Source of the DNA: an uncultured Armatimonadota bacterium
GTDB lineage: Bacteria > Armatimonadota > Fimbriimonadia > Fimbriimonadales > Fimbriimonadaceae
Length of the DNA stretch: 41,412 bases
Direction of reading: 5' to 3'
Assembly (NCBI GenBank): GCA_903904815.1
Contig: CAIVDU010000065.1
Coordinates: 1-41,412, forward strand
Made by a program: the position numbers and the translations under genes. The notes under the pieces were generated by a model that was not told the DNA's origin, made no database searches, and saw only the letters and a program-made list of their open reading frames with translations. Shown piece by piece: positions 8,378-17,239 of the stretch (the stretch's first letter is position 1; every line of letters begins with the position of its first letter).

Positions 8378-8890
8378 TCAGCTTCTAACGTCGAGATAAG
8401 ACTCCCGGCCTTTTTGACTGAAGAACTTGCCGGTGGTGTAGGGACCGATCTTAATGCCGGCGACTTCCTGAACGCCTTGGGTTGTGGCCCTTAGTCGAAG
8501 AATCTGCCTGGGACTCAGCGGTTGATTCGGAAGCGAAGAATAAGCGGTGAGGCCGATCGTCGCCTTCGGGAAGCCGATTTCTGTAAGGGCCACGCTTGCC
8601 ACCGTTCCCGGCTTGAAGAAAACGGTGAGGGCCTTGGGCTTTCCCCGGAGCCAGAACACACTGATCGATGTCATGTGCGGGTACTTGCGAGGCACTGCAC
8701 CCTGAAGGTTGAAGTTGATTCCCAGGCTGTCTCCCTGGTGTCCGAGAACCGTGCCTCCATCGCAGAACGACTTTGCCGCCGCTGGGTTCAACGTCCATGC
8801 CTTTGCCACGATCGAAGAGTCCTTTTGCCCGAGCGCCAAAGGGCAAACGGCGAGGTAAATCACGGCCGCCGAGCATCGAACAAGCTTCAT
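8378..8890 (-). CDS. Small exported protein of unknown function
   Basis: This 170-residue protein has a clear signal peptide (basic MKLVR, then a hydrophobic stretch to about Ala19, with a likely cleavage near LALGQ) and a soluble mature domain with no motif I recognise. Segments such as 'SISVFWLRGKPKALTVFF' look like beta strands. It begins 31 bases after the stop of the giant SEDS-PBP gene and precedes ribE by 28 bases on the same strand, so it could be a periplasmic accessory to the cluster. That link rests on position only. No strong Shine-Dalgarno precedes the ATG at 8890. Confidence 0.7.
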   Translation of the reverse strand: MKLVRCSAAVIYLAVCPLALGQKDSSIVAKAWTLNPAAAKSFCDGGTVLGHQGDSLGINFNLQGAVPRKYPHMTSISVFWLRGKPKALTVFFKPGTVASVALTEIGFPKATIGLTAYSSLPNQPLSPRQILRLRATTQGVQEVAGIKIGPYTTGKFFSQKGRESYLDVRS

Positions 8891-8920
8891 AAACTGGATT
8901 GTGCCAGAAACGTCTAATCG

Positions 8921-11900
8921 TTACTTCGTTTTTATTCCTTTGAGATGAGCCACTAGAATGGGGATCACCTTGGCAGCGAGGTCGCCTTTGATCATGTCGT
9001 CGCCTTCCGCCTTCTTTGAGGAGCGGATGGAAATGAACCCGCTGACGCAGTGCCCTGAGACGAACCCGTTCGCATCCGAGTAGGCGCCGATGGTGAACAT
9101 GAGCATCTCGCTCTCCATGGAGTCCTTGATCGCGCCATCGTCGATGGTGCCGGTCTTCATCGCAATTCGGTAGTTGCCGGGAAGGCTTGCATGGATCCGA
9201 TCCAGGTACTCCTTTGGAATCGTGCTGATGTGCATCAGCGGTTCTAGGATTCGGGGGCGACGCCATTTCGCGAAGTCGCTGATCGGGGTCGGCATTGGCT
9301 CGGTGATTCGCTTGGCATCGCCGCTCAGAGTCGGTTGAATCTTCACGCCGGTCATGATTCGCGCCGCATTCGTCGCCATCGTTAACGCGTTCCAACGGCA
9401 CTCGCCGCTGCCGATCATGTACCGCACGAGTTGAGAATCGAGGTCGGTCAGGTTCGTCGTATCAGTCCGATGCACGTCGGGAAGACCCACTGACCGCAAC
9501 TGGGATCGGGTCTGTGACGCGTCCAATGGCGCGAAGAAGCTCTTATCGAGTCCATCGTCCCAACGGTCGGCGCCGTCCGCGTTGAACGGAGCAACTCCCG
9601 GGCCGTACGACGTCTGGATGCCCCTGAAGTAAGCCGTATTGTCCAACTCAAGGCTCGACAGACTGCCATCGGGAGCGAACAGCCGCTGGAGGGCCAGGTG
9701 AGGTTGGAACCCGGACCGACGACCATTGATCGTCACCAAGCCTTGGCCGTTCCCCGAGAACATCTCCTCTAACTCGTGCTTTTGCCTCTCCTTGTCCTTC
9801 CGCTCTGCCACTAGTCCGATGGTGGAGGTCACCACCGCCGGCCATGTTCGGGAATCTCGGAGGTAGGTGGTCATGTCAACGTCGTTTCTCGGGTTCTCTT
9901 TCGAGCCGAGCCGTTTGCCGCGCTTCAATTCGATATCCCCGAGTCGCTTGTACGCTCGATGGGTTTCGCCCTTTGCGTCGGTGTCGGTTTCGACCGCCGC
10001 CGCTTCGTCCACATGGAGCGTGCCGAGGTCGAAGCCATCGTGGTTAAGCTGGGTGCTTAAGGCGGAGTAGCTGAGCGGCTTGATCGTCGAACCGATCGTG
10101 CGATTCACGAATGCCCAAGTCGACCGTGATGCGATGATCGCTTCTCGCTCCGACGGGAACCGGTTGCGGAGCGAAGATGGGCTGTCGGTTGGATCGCACT
10201 GAGGAATCGAGGCCAGGGCTTGGATGCCGCCGGTCGAAGAGTCCAAAATCGCGACGGCGGTGAATGGCAGACCGTCGGCTGCCTTCGAACCGGAGTCGAT
10301 CAGCCGAGATCGCTCACGACCCCAACTTCGGAGTAGTGCCTGAAGGTCGCGCTGGAGCGGAAGGTCCAGCGACAGGGTCACCTTGTCCAGCTTCTTGCCA
10401 TTGCGGACATTGGAATCGGCGATCTCGCCGATTGTATAGGCTAGCGGGAAGTCGCTTCCCTGGGGGAACGTGCGCACGTACTTGCCGTTCTTCCAAGAGA
10501 CTTCGGCGAGAGCGGCCTCCGATGGCCCTGGATATTGAATAGACAGTTTCTGAGCTACCCCATCCGCACCCGTGTACTCCAGGGAAACCCGATCCGAAGG
10601 CTCCAAAACGTGTTCGTTGACCTTTTGTTTGGGTCTCTCTCCGTTGATCAAAAGCGCGCCTGGTTTGCCAGAAGTACGCCATCGGATAACCACGTTGTCA
10701 CCGTTCAAGGTTACGCCGCCGTAATCGACGAACCGCGCCGCATTCCCCTTCGTGCGTGGGAGCCGCTGGCGAATCTCGATGGTCTGGGCCCGAATCTCCG
10801 GGACCGGTAATCCGAGGGTGATCTCAGCGACCCCCGCATTGGGCTCCAGGATCACCGGGACTCGACTACCGCCGATGATGAGTTGCCGCCTCTGAACCAT
10901 TCCCTGAGCGAGCAGCGAGCCATGCCAAGCGACGCCTTCATCGTGGCTGAACGGCGAGGGCACCATAAAGAACCCCTTGTCCAGGGTAAGACGAGCCCCA
11001 CCACGATCCGACACGAACGGAGTTCGACTCACCGCGCCCCGCGCGAAAGCGTCGAACATCGACCGCACGAACGTCGGGCTGCTCTTGACCGCCGCCGTCT
11101 GGTCGAGGGGCAGCCGTCCACCGGCCGACTCCGCCGCCGCCCGGCTGATTCGATCTTGGATTGCCGCCAAGGTGTCGGGTCTTAAGTTGAACGATTGAGC
11201 AGGTTCTCCGGTGATCCGGGTGAAAGACCACGATAGGCAGGCCAAGCCTGCCGCAAGGGCGATCGGGAATCCCCACCAAGCCCACCACTGTTTCTTGGCG
11301 TCCATGGCCGCCTCTCGATCCGTCGTGGTCCCCGCTCCCGCCGGAAAAGCAATTAGCAGGAGCGCAGCGATCACGAGGCCGCTATTCAGGACGAGGTCTT
11401 CCCGAGACTCCAGCGAAAGGAAGGGCAAGTTCTGCCCGGTGAAAGGCACCACCCACAGGTTGGCCAAGGCCATGTAGAGCCCCGCGCCGCCGATGACACT
11501 TGCGATGGCATACAATCCTCGGGCATTTGAACGCTGCGTCCTAGAACGAGAAGCGTTCCATGCCGTTCGGTACAACGCCAGCGACAGGGTCAGGATCAGC
11601 GCAATCGCCGCGAATCCAGCGAGCTTTCCGTGTTCGCCCACCAGGAAGATGCTGAAGACGGCATCCGAAACCATCGTCGGGTAGGTCATGCCGACTTTGC
11701 TGAGGGGCGTGCCGAAGTATCCGGTCGGGGACGCCTTTACGTAAGTCAGCATCTCCCAACGCTGGTGCAGAGTCTGCTGCATGTCCCGCGGACTGAAGGC
11801 CCCTGTCCGGGTGGCAGGATCCACCAAAAGGTGCTCCGCCGAAGGAGAGTCTAAGGCGACCAAGCGGTAAGGGAAAGCCGATTTGCCAATGAACTTGCCA

Positions 11901-14146
11901 AGCAACGGGTTAGTCAACATGCGCGAGCCGACCGGAACCGCGATGAGTAGCCCCAGAACGCACGCGATTGCCAATCCGACGAGTGCGGTCTTTGCCACCG
12001 GTCTTTGGCTATCGGATGGATTACGTCGAGATTTGCCAAATCCGGCCGAGAGAGACCCGACCGCCATCGCAATCGCGAGAGGGAGGAAGAAGATGAACGT
12101 GCCGGGGTCGACCGCCAGTGCCAGAACCGACGTGGCGAGCAGCGGCCATCCCCGGCGAGCGAAGAAGCTCACAATCGATCGTAAGAAGGGCGGCTTTCCA
12201 CCTAGCCATGACTTGGCTTTCGCCTCTACCGTACCGCTGGTCTCGGTAAAGTCGCCATCTCGAGCTTGAGACACGCCTTCGAACACGAGACCGAGCACGA
12301 TCAGCATCACCGCAAGGAGCACGTACTCGGGGAAGGGCAGGTGGAGATACTTCTCGAGGAAGGCGCCGAGCGCTACCAAGAATGCGAGACCGTACGCGAT
12401 ATGCCCGAGTCGAAGCCAGGGTCGATCGGAAAGCCGTTCGAGACCGCGCTTTGAAATTTTGCCGACTGACGAGGTCCAGTTCGGGAGGGCGTTCATGCCC
12501 TTCGCCCTTACCGCGATCAGCGTCAGCATCCCAAGGATGGGCGGAAGATCGAGAATTGCGGCCCATGCTCTTGGCCAACAGGCCCGGAAGGAGGCGGCAG
12601 AACTCGCGTCCATGTTGAACGGAGGCAGCAGAGAGACGCGGAATGCCAATACTGCGCGGATGGCGACCAACGTCACCGCCACTACCCAAACCGTATAGGC
12701 CGCGTGCGACTGAATGAGATCTCGCGGGAGTCGTTTGACACCGCCCTTCTTCGTCTTAAGGGTCACGAACCCGAACACGCAGAAAACCAATCCCAGCCCA
12801 ATCGATGCCAAAGGCGCGATGACCGCTCCCTGCTTGCCTTTGAGGGGGTCGACGAGTGCGTAGATGGGAACTACCGAGCCGTCACCGAGGAGACGATCCT
12901 TGTTGGGATCGACCTCCTTGTCCTGTCCTTCCCTCTCGGTGGCAAGCGTCAGGCTTGTGCCGTCTTCCGAGAGCGTGGCAAACGCGGTGTAGGTTTCGTT
13001 CAGGTTTCCCGTATCGAAGATGTATCCATCGACGTTTGGACCGTTGCCCGAAGACGCGAGCGATATTCTGCCGTTGAGTTTCTGGATCAGTTCTGCGGGC
13101 AGCAGCGGATACGCTCTCGGCGGGTCGAACGCGAACTTGAGGCGGACTTGACCACCGGTCGTGTTGTCCAAGGTCTGGGGAAGTCCGAGTCTGTCTTTGC
13201 CCTCCTCGCCGTCAACTTCCAGGGAAAACTTGCCGTTGACGCTGGGCAGGCTATCGGGCCGAGCTCCTGCCTGACCATCGGTCCGCTTGATCGTGAATCC
13301 ACTCGGGGCGTCGGAGTCCATCGAAACCGGCGCAGTAGAAGCGCTGTTAAGCAGTCCGGCTGGCGACTCTTCGTCTGCTCGTCGGTACCGTACAACGTAC
13401 AGGACGTCGAGGGCCGAGATTCCCCGCGGATCGGTCACGGTTGCCAGCTGGGAGACCACCGAACGAAGCTCGGCACGCTTCAAAAGCGAACGGAGGGTTT
13501 CGGCCGCTTGGAGAGGAAGCTTGCCCGACTTGTGTCCGTCGACGCCCACCTCGACTTTGCCCTTTTCGATGGTTAGTTCAAGCTTGAGGTGGACGGGGGT
13601 GTCGCCGTCGTCGTCAATTGAAAACTGTGCGGTCTGCCCCGACTTGATCCAGCCCCCAAGGACGTCGTTGATGCATCTTCCGTTGAGCCGAGCTACCGAA
13701 CCGAAATGCTTGGCGATGGCTCGATAGCTGGTGATGTGGTCGGCTTCGATCTGATCCGGCCGAAGGTCGATCCAGGATCCGGAAGGCAGAGATGCCCAGC
13801 GGAATCCACGTTGGACTTCCGAATCGGCGTTCACCGGGTCGCCGGAGATCCGAACGTTGGACATGTCGCCCGTAACCGAAGGCACCGTCACCGCCACCCC
13901 TCGAAACTCCATATGCCGAGCCGCCCGAGACACGATGGGCCCCGGCATCGCGAGGTGGCTGATCAGCAGTCCGGCAATGCAGACGGTTGACAGAAAGAGA
14001 TACCCGATCGTGACCGCCTTGTCCACCTGCCCCGCCGTGGCACCCCCGGGAAGCGTCCGCGAAGCCGCCCCGTTCCTCAGAGCAAAGTAGCCCAAATAAG
14101 CGAGGCTCAGGAACAGGACAGGAAGGAGCCAATACGCCACCCACAC
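8921..14146 (-). CDS. SEDS glycosyltransferase (RodA/FtsW type) fused to a penicillin-binding transpeptidase
   Basis: This 1741-residue membrane protein carries both peptidoglycan polymerase and crosslinking domains. Two TM helices (about 3-22, 46-68) precede an extracytoplasmic domain (70-440). The SEDS core (443-975) has many TM helices, 'DPGTFIFFLP' (680-689) matching the PDLGT helix, Asp828 in 'VSDAVFSIFLVGEHGKLAG' where the essential SEDS aspartate lies, and 'PFTGQNLPFLS' (901-911). A novel extracytoplasmic stretch follows, then the transpeptidase (about 1250-1741): SxxK is STIK (Ser1353, Lys1356), KTG is at 1664-1666, and the SxN position appears as SRT (1432-1434). The start is GTG, since TAG lies two codons upstream; the second GTG, at codon 3, is possible. 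RodA and FtsW normally pair with separate class B PBPs. Confidence 0.9.
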   Translation of the reverse strand: MWVAYWLLPVLFLSLAYLGYFALRNGAASRTLPGGATAGQVDKAVTIGYLFLSTVCIAGLLISHLAMPGPIVSRAARHMEFRGVAVTVPSVTGDMSNVRISGDPVNADSEVQRGFRWASLPSGSWIDLRPDQIEADHITSYRAIAKHFGSVARLNGRCINDVLGGWIKSGQTAQFSIDDDGDTPVHLKLELTIEKGKVEVGVDGHKSGKLPLQAAETLRSLLKRAELRSVVSQLATVTDPRGISALDVLYVVRYRRADEESPAGLLNSASTAPVSMDSDAPSGFTIKRTDGQAGARPDSLPSVNGKFSLEVDGEEGKDRLGLPQTLDNTTGGQVRLKFAFDPPRAYPLLPAELIQKLNGRISLASSGNGPNVDGYIFDTGNLNETYTAFATLSEDGTSLTLATEREGQDKEVDPNKDRLLGDGSVVPIYALVDPLKGKQGAVIAPLASIGLGLVFCVFGFVTLKTKKGGVKRLPRDLIQSHAAYTVWVVAVTLVAIRAVLAFRVSLLPPFNMDASSAASFRACWPRAWAAILDLPPILGMLTLIAVRAKGMNALPNWTSSVGKISKRGLERLSDRPWLRLGHIAYGLAFLVALGAFLEKYLHLPFPEYVLLAVMLIVLGLVFEGVSQARDGDFTETSGTVEAKAKSWLGGKPPFLRSIVSFFARRGWPLLATSVLALAVDPGTFIFFLPLAIAMAVGSLSAGFGKSRRNPSDSQRPVAKTALVGLAIACVLGLLIAVPVGSRMLTNPLLGKFIGKSAFPYRLVALDSPSAEHLLVDPATRTGAFSPRDMQQTLHQRWEMLTYVKASPTGYFGTPLSKVGMTYPTMVSDAVFSIFLVGEHGKLAGFAAIALILTLSLALYRTAWNASRSRTQRSNARGLYAIASVIGGAGLYMALANLWVVPFTGQNLPFLSLESREDLVLNSGLVIAALLLIAFPAGAGTTTDREAAMDAKKQWWAWWGFPIALAAGLACLSWSFTRITGEPAQSFNLRPDTLAAIQDRISRAAAESAGGRLPLDQTAAVKSSPTFVRSMFDAFARGAVSRTPFVSDRGGARLTLDKGFFMVPSPFSHDEGVAWHGSLLAQGMVQRRQLIIGGSRVPVILEPNAGVAEITLGLPVPEIRAQTIEIRQRLPRTKGNAARFVDYGGVTLNGDNVVIRWRTSGKPGALLINGERPKQKVNEHVLEPSDRVSLEYTGADGVAQKLSIQYPGPSEAALAEVSWKNGKYVRTFPQGSDFPLAYTIGEIADSNVRNGKKLDKVTLSLDLPLQRDLQALLRSWGRERSRLIDSGSKAADGLPFTAVAILDSSTGGIQALASIPQCDPTDSPSSLRNRFPSEREAIIASRSTWAFVNRTIGSTIKPLSYSALSTQLNHDGFDLGTLHVDEAAAVETDTDAKGETHRAYKRLGDIELKRGKRLGSKENPRNDVDMTTYLRDSRTWPAVVTSTIGLVAERKDKERQKHELEEMFSGNGQGLVTINGRRSGFQPHLALQRLFAPDGSLSSLELDNTAYFRGIQTSYGPGVAPFNADGADRWDDGLDKSFFAPLDASQTRSQLRSVGLPDVHRTDTTNLTDLDSQLVRYMIGSGECRWNALTMATNAARIMTGVKIQPTLSGDAKRITEPMPTPISDFAKWRRPRILEPLMHISTIPKEYLDRIHASLPGNYRIAMKTGTIDDGAIKDSMESEMLMFTIGAYSDANGFVSGHCVSGFISIRSSKKAEGDDMIKGDLAAKVIPILVAHLKGIKTK

Positions 14147-14185
14147 AATCTACTACGCATTGCTCTGACCCCAGGGGAAATTGGC

Positions 14186-14932
14186 CTACGGCGCCTGTCC
14201 ACCTCTGTGATAGTGCCGTTCCTTCCACCAACTTCGGGCCCAAAACAGTCCCCCGCTTGCTAGAACGGCGAAGCAAAAGATCTTAAGCGGCACATCGAGC
14301 AGCAAAGGTTGGCTTTCCGGCGACAAGTGAGCGATCTTGTAATTCAGCGCAGATTCTGGATGACGGTCATCCTCCTTCAATGGGAAGTCATGGGGCAGTT
14401 CTGGAAGTGTCATAGATCCCCGGTCGTCTGCAGACCGTTGCAACTCCACAACCTGCCCCGAAAGATCGTCCAAACCGACTTTGCAAAAGATTCGCTTTCG
14501 GCCAGATTTGACTTGGCTCCACTGGACCCAAACGATCGAACGCATCACAAGCCCGTTCGCGTTAAGTTTTGGGAGCGGTCCCACCTCGCACTTCTCCGCA
14601 GTTCTCCATTTGAGGGAGTAGACCGTGTTCGATGCAGCCCCACGGATGTCCTTGGCGGATCGATAAAAGGGCTTGTCCGCCGCCGGCTCCGCCCACTGCG
14701 TGGGCTTCTGAACTCGACTGTACAACCGCTTATCGATGAAACCCAAGATCCGGCGCCCACTCCCATTGAGGAAGACGTCGTAATCAGGCAACGATATTTC
14801 GGAAAGGTCACGATCCGGTAGTTTGTGAAGCTGTAAATTCTCCGTCGGAGCAATGCCTTCGCCGAGAGACGATAAGAAGGCTTTGACCTCTTCTGGCAGC
14901 GAGGTTCCGGAAGCAAGTTGAGGGATTCTCAT
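14186..14932 (-). CDS. Tail-anchored membrane protein of unknown function
   Basis: The 248-residue protein has no signal peptide and one hydrophobic helix near its C-terminus (about 210-233, 'LKIFCFAVLASGGLFW') followed by a basic tail. Most of the chain therefore probably lies on one side of the membrane, with the orientation uncertain. I recognise no domain in residues 1-205. The GAGGA stretch 9 bases before ATG 14932 is a usable ribosome-binding site. The gene ends 39 bases before the SEDS-PBP fusion, which points to co-transcription and a role as an accessory or regulator of that enzyme. This function is an inference from position. Confidence 0.75.
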   Translation of the reverse strand: MRIPQLASGTSLPEEVKAFLSSLGEGIAPTENLQLHKLPDRDLSEISLPDYDVFLNGSGRRILGFIDKRLYSRVQKPTQWAEPAADKPFYRSAKDIRGAASNTVYSLKWRTAEKCEVGPLPKLNANGLVMRSIVWVQWSQVKSGRKRIFCKVGLDDLSGQVVELQRSADDRGSMTLPELPHDFPLKEDDRHPESALNYKIAHLSPESQPLLLDVPLKIFCFAVLASGGLFWARSWWKERHYHRGGQAP

Positions 14933-15351
14933 CGTTTCCGTCCTCGATTTCGCTGCGGGACAGAATGATCCGTGGAGATGAGTTCGGACCTAGACCTCAT
15001 CATTGCAACAGGATATACGTCCTAGAGGTCCGCAGAGATCAGTTGTAGAAATCGATTTGCGGGTGTCTTGAAGAGGCGGCAAGCCCCCCGGCCTCAACCC
15101 TGGCGAGTGTCGAGCTGTAGGTTAATTTCTGAGTGGAGCGTATGTAAATCCGAGCGGACTGCGGCGGCTTGACGCCGCTTTTAACAGGGTGGCTTGACAC
15201 CCGTGTAGCGTAGCCAAAGATTGGCACTAAACGGTTCGCTTAAACCTACGGCTGCCTCAAAAATCATCCACGCACGCTTTCGATTCACTGGGTTCATTTC
15301 CCGCGCTTCGCTGGGCGGGATCAAGTGCTACCCGTGCTGAATAAAGCTGCG
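14933..15351. repeat. Non-coding gap with clustered REP-like palindromes
   Basis: No credible gene lies in this 420-base gap inside the minus-strand cluster. It holds several short hairpins: GCGGC/GCCGC around TTGAC (15164-15178), GGGTG/CACCC around GCTTGA (15187-15202), and TCCCGC/GCGGGA (15299-15320). The first two share the core GGCTTGAC, whose reverse complement GTCAAGCC recurs at 15350-15357. GTAGGTT (15117-15123) and AACCTAC (15243-15249) flank the first pair as an outer inverted repeat. It resembles a REP-type intergenic element. Confidence 0.6.
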
Positions 15352-15933
15352 TCAAGCCGGGCGAATAATGTGCAACGCAGTCCCAAACGGCGCGAAGTAA
15401 GCGCGAAAATCCTTCAAGCTCGGCCCCGTATCGCGCAAGGTCAGCACGACTCGCGACAGCGACTCGACGTGAGGGTGTGGCTTGGTGTCGTATTGAGGTT
15501 CGTTCGGCTCTCCTAAGGCGGCGATCGCGCGTTGCCAGGGATCGACAGCCATGCGGCGGTCGGGGAAGGCTTTCATGGTTTCGGCGGCCAACCGGGAGAG
15601 ATTCGTGATCATCGCCTGGAGCGTGCGCTCGTCGGCCGACGCATACGCCAACCCCAAGTGCCCGATCGAGTGGTTCACCAGAAATCCGAATGCCAACGAC
15701 CACTCGTCTTGGCCGCGCATGAGCAGCATGTCATGGCAAATAGCCGACGATCGCTCCACGACCTCGGCTTGTCTCTGACGAAAGGCTTCGCGCCGAGCTT
15801 CCGCATCGCGGGCGCGGCGAAGTTGGGTGTCGGTCAAGGAAACCACTTTCTCCACTGAATCATCCACTCCGCGTCGTTGAGCCTGAAGCTTTTCCCGCCA
15901 TGCGGCGGAATCGAATCTTTGGGGATTACTCAT
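15352..15933 (-). CDS. Soluble cluster protein of unknown function
   Basis: This 193-residue protein lacks a signal peptide and TM helices. Residues 1-60 are highly charged and helical (RRARDAEARREAFRQRQAE). Residues 60-120 look like a compact helical domain ('FGFLVNHSIGHLGLAYASAD'), and the C-terminus is a short mixed region. No family is recognised. Its ATG overlaps the end of the upstream coiled-coil gene by 8 bases, a sign of translational coupling, so the two products probably work together in the cytoplasm. A 420-base repeat-filled gap separates it from the next cluster gene. Confidence 0.75.
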   Translation of the reverse strand: MSNPQRFDSAAWREKLQAQRRGVDDSVEKVVSLTDTQLRRARDAEARREAFRQRQAEVVERSSAICHDMLLMRGQDEWSLAFGFLVNHSIGHLGLAYASADERTLQAMITNLSRLAAETMKAFPDRRMAVDPWQRAIAALGEPNEPQYDTKPHPHVESLSRVVLTLRDTGPSLKDFRAYFAPFGTALHIIRPA

Positions 15934-17239
15934 GGTGGATCTTCGCGGCTTGGGCGTTCAGTCGGTCGGTTACCGCCTTACTCCACTCGCCTGTCTCTTG
16001 GATCAGCGCTTCCGCATCTCCCAAAGACTGGGCTAACGCAGCCTGGTCTTGTAACAGCTTGTTGACATAGGTTTCGGCTTGCTGGATCTTGTCCTGCAGG
16101 TCCTTACGAGTTTCTCGCTCCTTCGTAAGTTCAGCCTGTGCTTTCTTGAGGGCCTCGGTGGCGGCCACATATCGCTTCTCGAAGGCCTCGTGTTGTTCCT
16201 GATATTCCTTATAGGCTTGGAGAGAGTCGGCTTTCTTTTGAGCGAGATCGCGTTCGCGAACCAGAGTTTCGTAGCTCTGGTACCGGTCGAGCATCATGCC
16301 CACCGCATACTCCTCAACCGAGTACGGCGCGTTGAGAGGTGGCGGCTTTCGTTGGCCCTCGTCGCGCACCTTGAGGATCAGTTCCCTCTCGTGAGTTCCC
16401 ACTGGGAACGCGGCTTCCTTCGTTGCCACGCTCTTGCTTCCGCTTCCTAGCACCTTGGCCCGAACGCCAGGTACGCCGAACACCACGCCGACTAATCCCA
16501 CGATCCCCACTCCCAAAGCCGGGAAGAGCCAAGAAGTACTTCCACCTGACGACGCCGGAACCGGGGCTGCTTCAGAGGATGGCTTCGGTTTGTCTGTCGT
16601 TTCCGGTGCGGAAACAGGCGTGCTTGCTCCCTCCTTCAAGTGAGACCAGATCGCAAGTTTCGATCCGCCGATCAAGGTGACGTAGCCGCTCGTTGAACGG
16701 GCACGATCGACCAACTTCTCCCACGCCTGCTCTTCGCTCACCTTGCTTGCACCGGAAAGGGCGACCAGAAGCGTTGGTGTGGTTGTGTGGAGCTTTTCGG
16801 CAAATTCCTTAAAAGAATCTCGATCTGATGAGCCGAGTGCCCAGCCCGATTTGTGGGTCAAGGTCATCGGTACTGGAGTGGTCTCCTTGAATTTCAACGA
16901 TAGGGCGACCGTATCGTTACCGGGAGGATCGAGGATGATCTCTCCGGCTACGGGCACTTCCTTTTCAGGGGCGAGGCTCGCGATGAATCGACCGGGATCC
17001 TTAGACTGGCCCGCCTTGCTCATCCAGGAATCGAACAAGGTTTTTTGCTTAGAGTCGGAGATATCCCAAGCCGCGTCTCTCTGAAAGTCGAGGGCGACAC
17101 CCTTCGAAAACACGACGATTCGATCCGTGCCAAGTCGCACATAGCGGACCGAGCCCGCCAGGCCCGAGTCTTGGGCATGGGCCATGACGACTGCCACCAG
17201 GCAGGTTAGGATCGGAAGCGATCGTCGGATTAATTTCAT
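15926..17239 (-). CDS. Single-pass membrane protein with cytoplasmic coiled coil
   Basis: The 437-residue protein has a signal peptide (residues 1-22, ending AHAQ), an extracytoplasmic domain (about 25-200), a Pro/Ser/Ala-rich linker (204-233), one TM helix (about 237-256), and a cytoplasmic part with a long charged coiled coil (about 320-415, e.g. 'EALKKAQAELTKERETRKD'). I chose ATG 17239 over 17263 because it overlaps the upstream stop as ATGA and starts the signal peptide. The topology suits a protein that links the wall side to a cytoplasmic partner; the ATPase encoded just upstream is the obvious candidate. This role is inferred from topology and coupling, not from homology. Confidence 0.82.
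   Translation of the reverse strand: MKLIRRSLPILTCLVAVVMAHAQDSGLAGSVRYVRLGTDRIVVFSKGVALDFQRDAAWDISDSKQKTLFDSWMSKAGQSKDPGRFIASLAPEKEVPVAGEIILDPPGNDTVALSLKFKETTPVPMTLTHKSGWALGSSDRDSFKEFAEKLHTTTPTLLVALSGASKVSEEQAWEKLVDRARSTSGYVTLIGGSKLAIWSHLKEGASTPVSAPETTDKPKPSSEAAPVPASSGGSTSWLFPALGVGIVGLVGVVFGVPGVRAKVLGSGSKSVATKEAAFPVGTHERELILKVRDEGQRKPPPLNAPYSVEEYAVGMMLDRYQSYETLVRERDLAQKKADSLQAYKEYQEQHEAFEKRYVAATEALKKAQAELTKERETRKDLQDKIQQAETYVNKLLQDQAALAQSLGDAEALIQETGEWSKAVTDRLNAQAAKIHHE

Noticed and set aside
8451-9401. 316-residue open frame on the minus strand
   Set aside because: Shadow frame across the exported-protein and SEDS-PBP genes; His/Arg-rich composition and no recognisable motif.
12704-13576. 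290-residue open frame on the plus strand
   Set aside because: Antisense to the SEDS-PBP gene, with no ribosome-binding site or family match.
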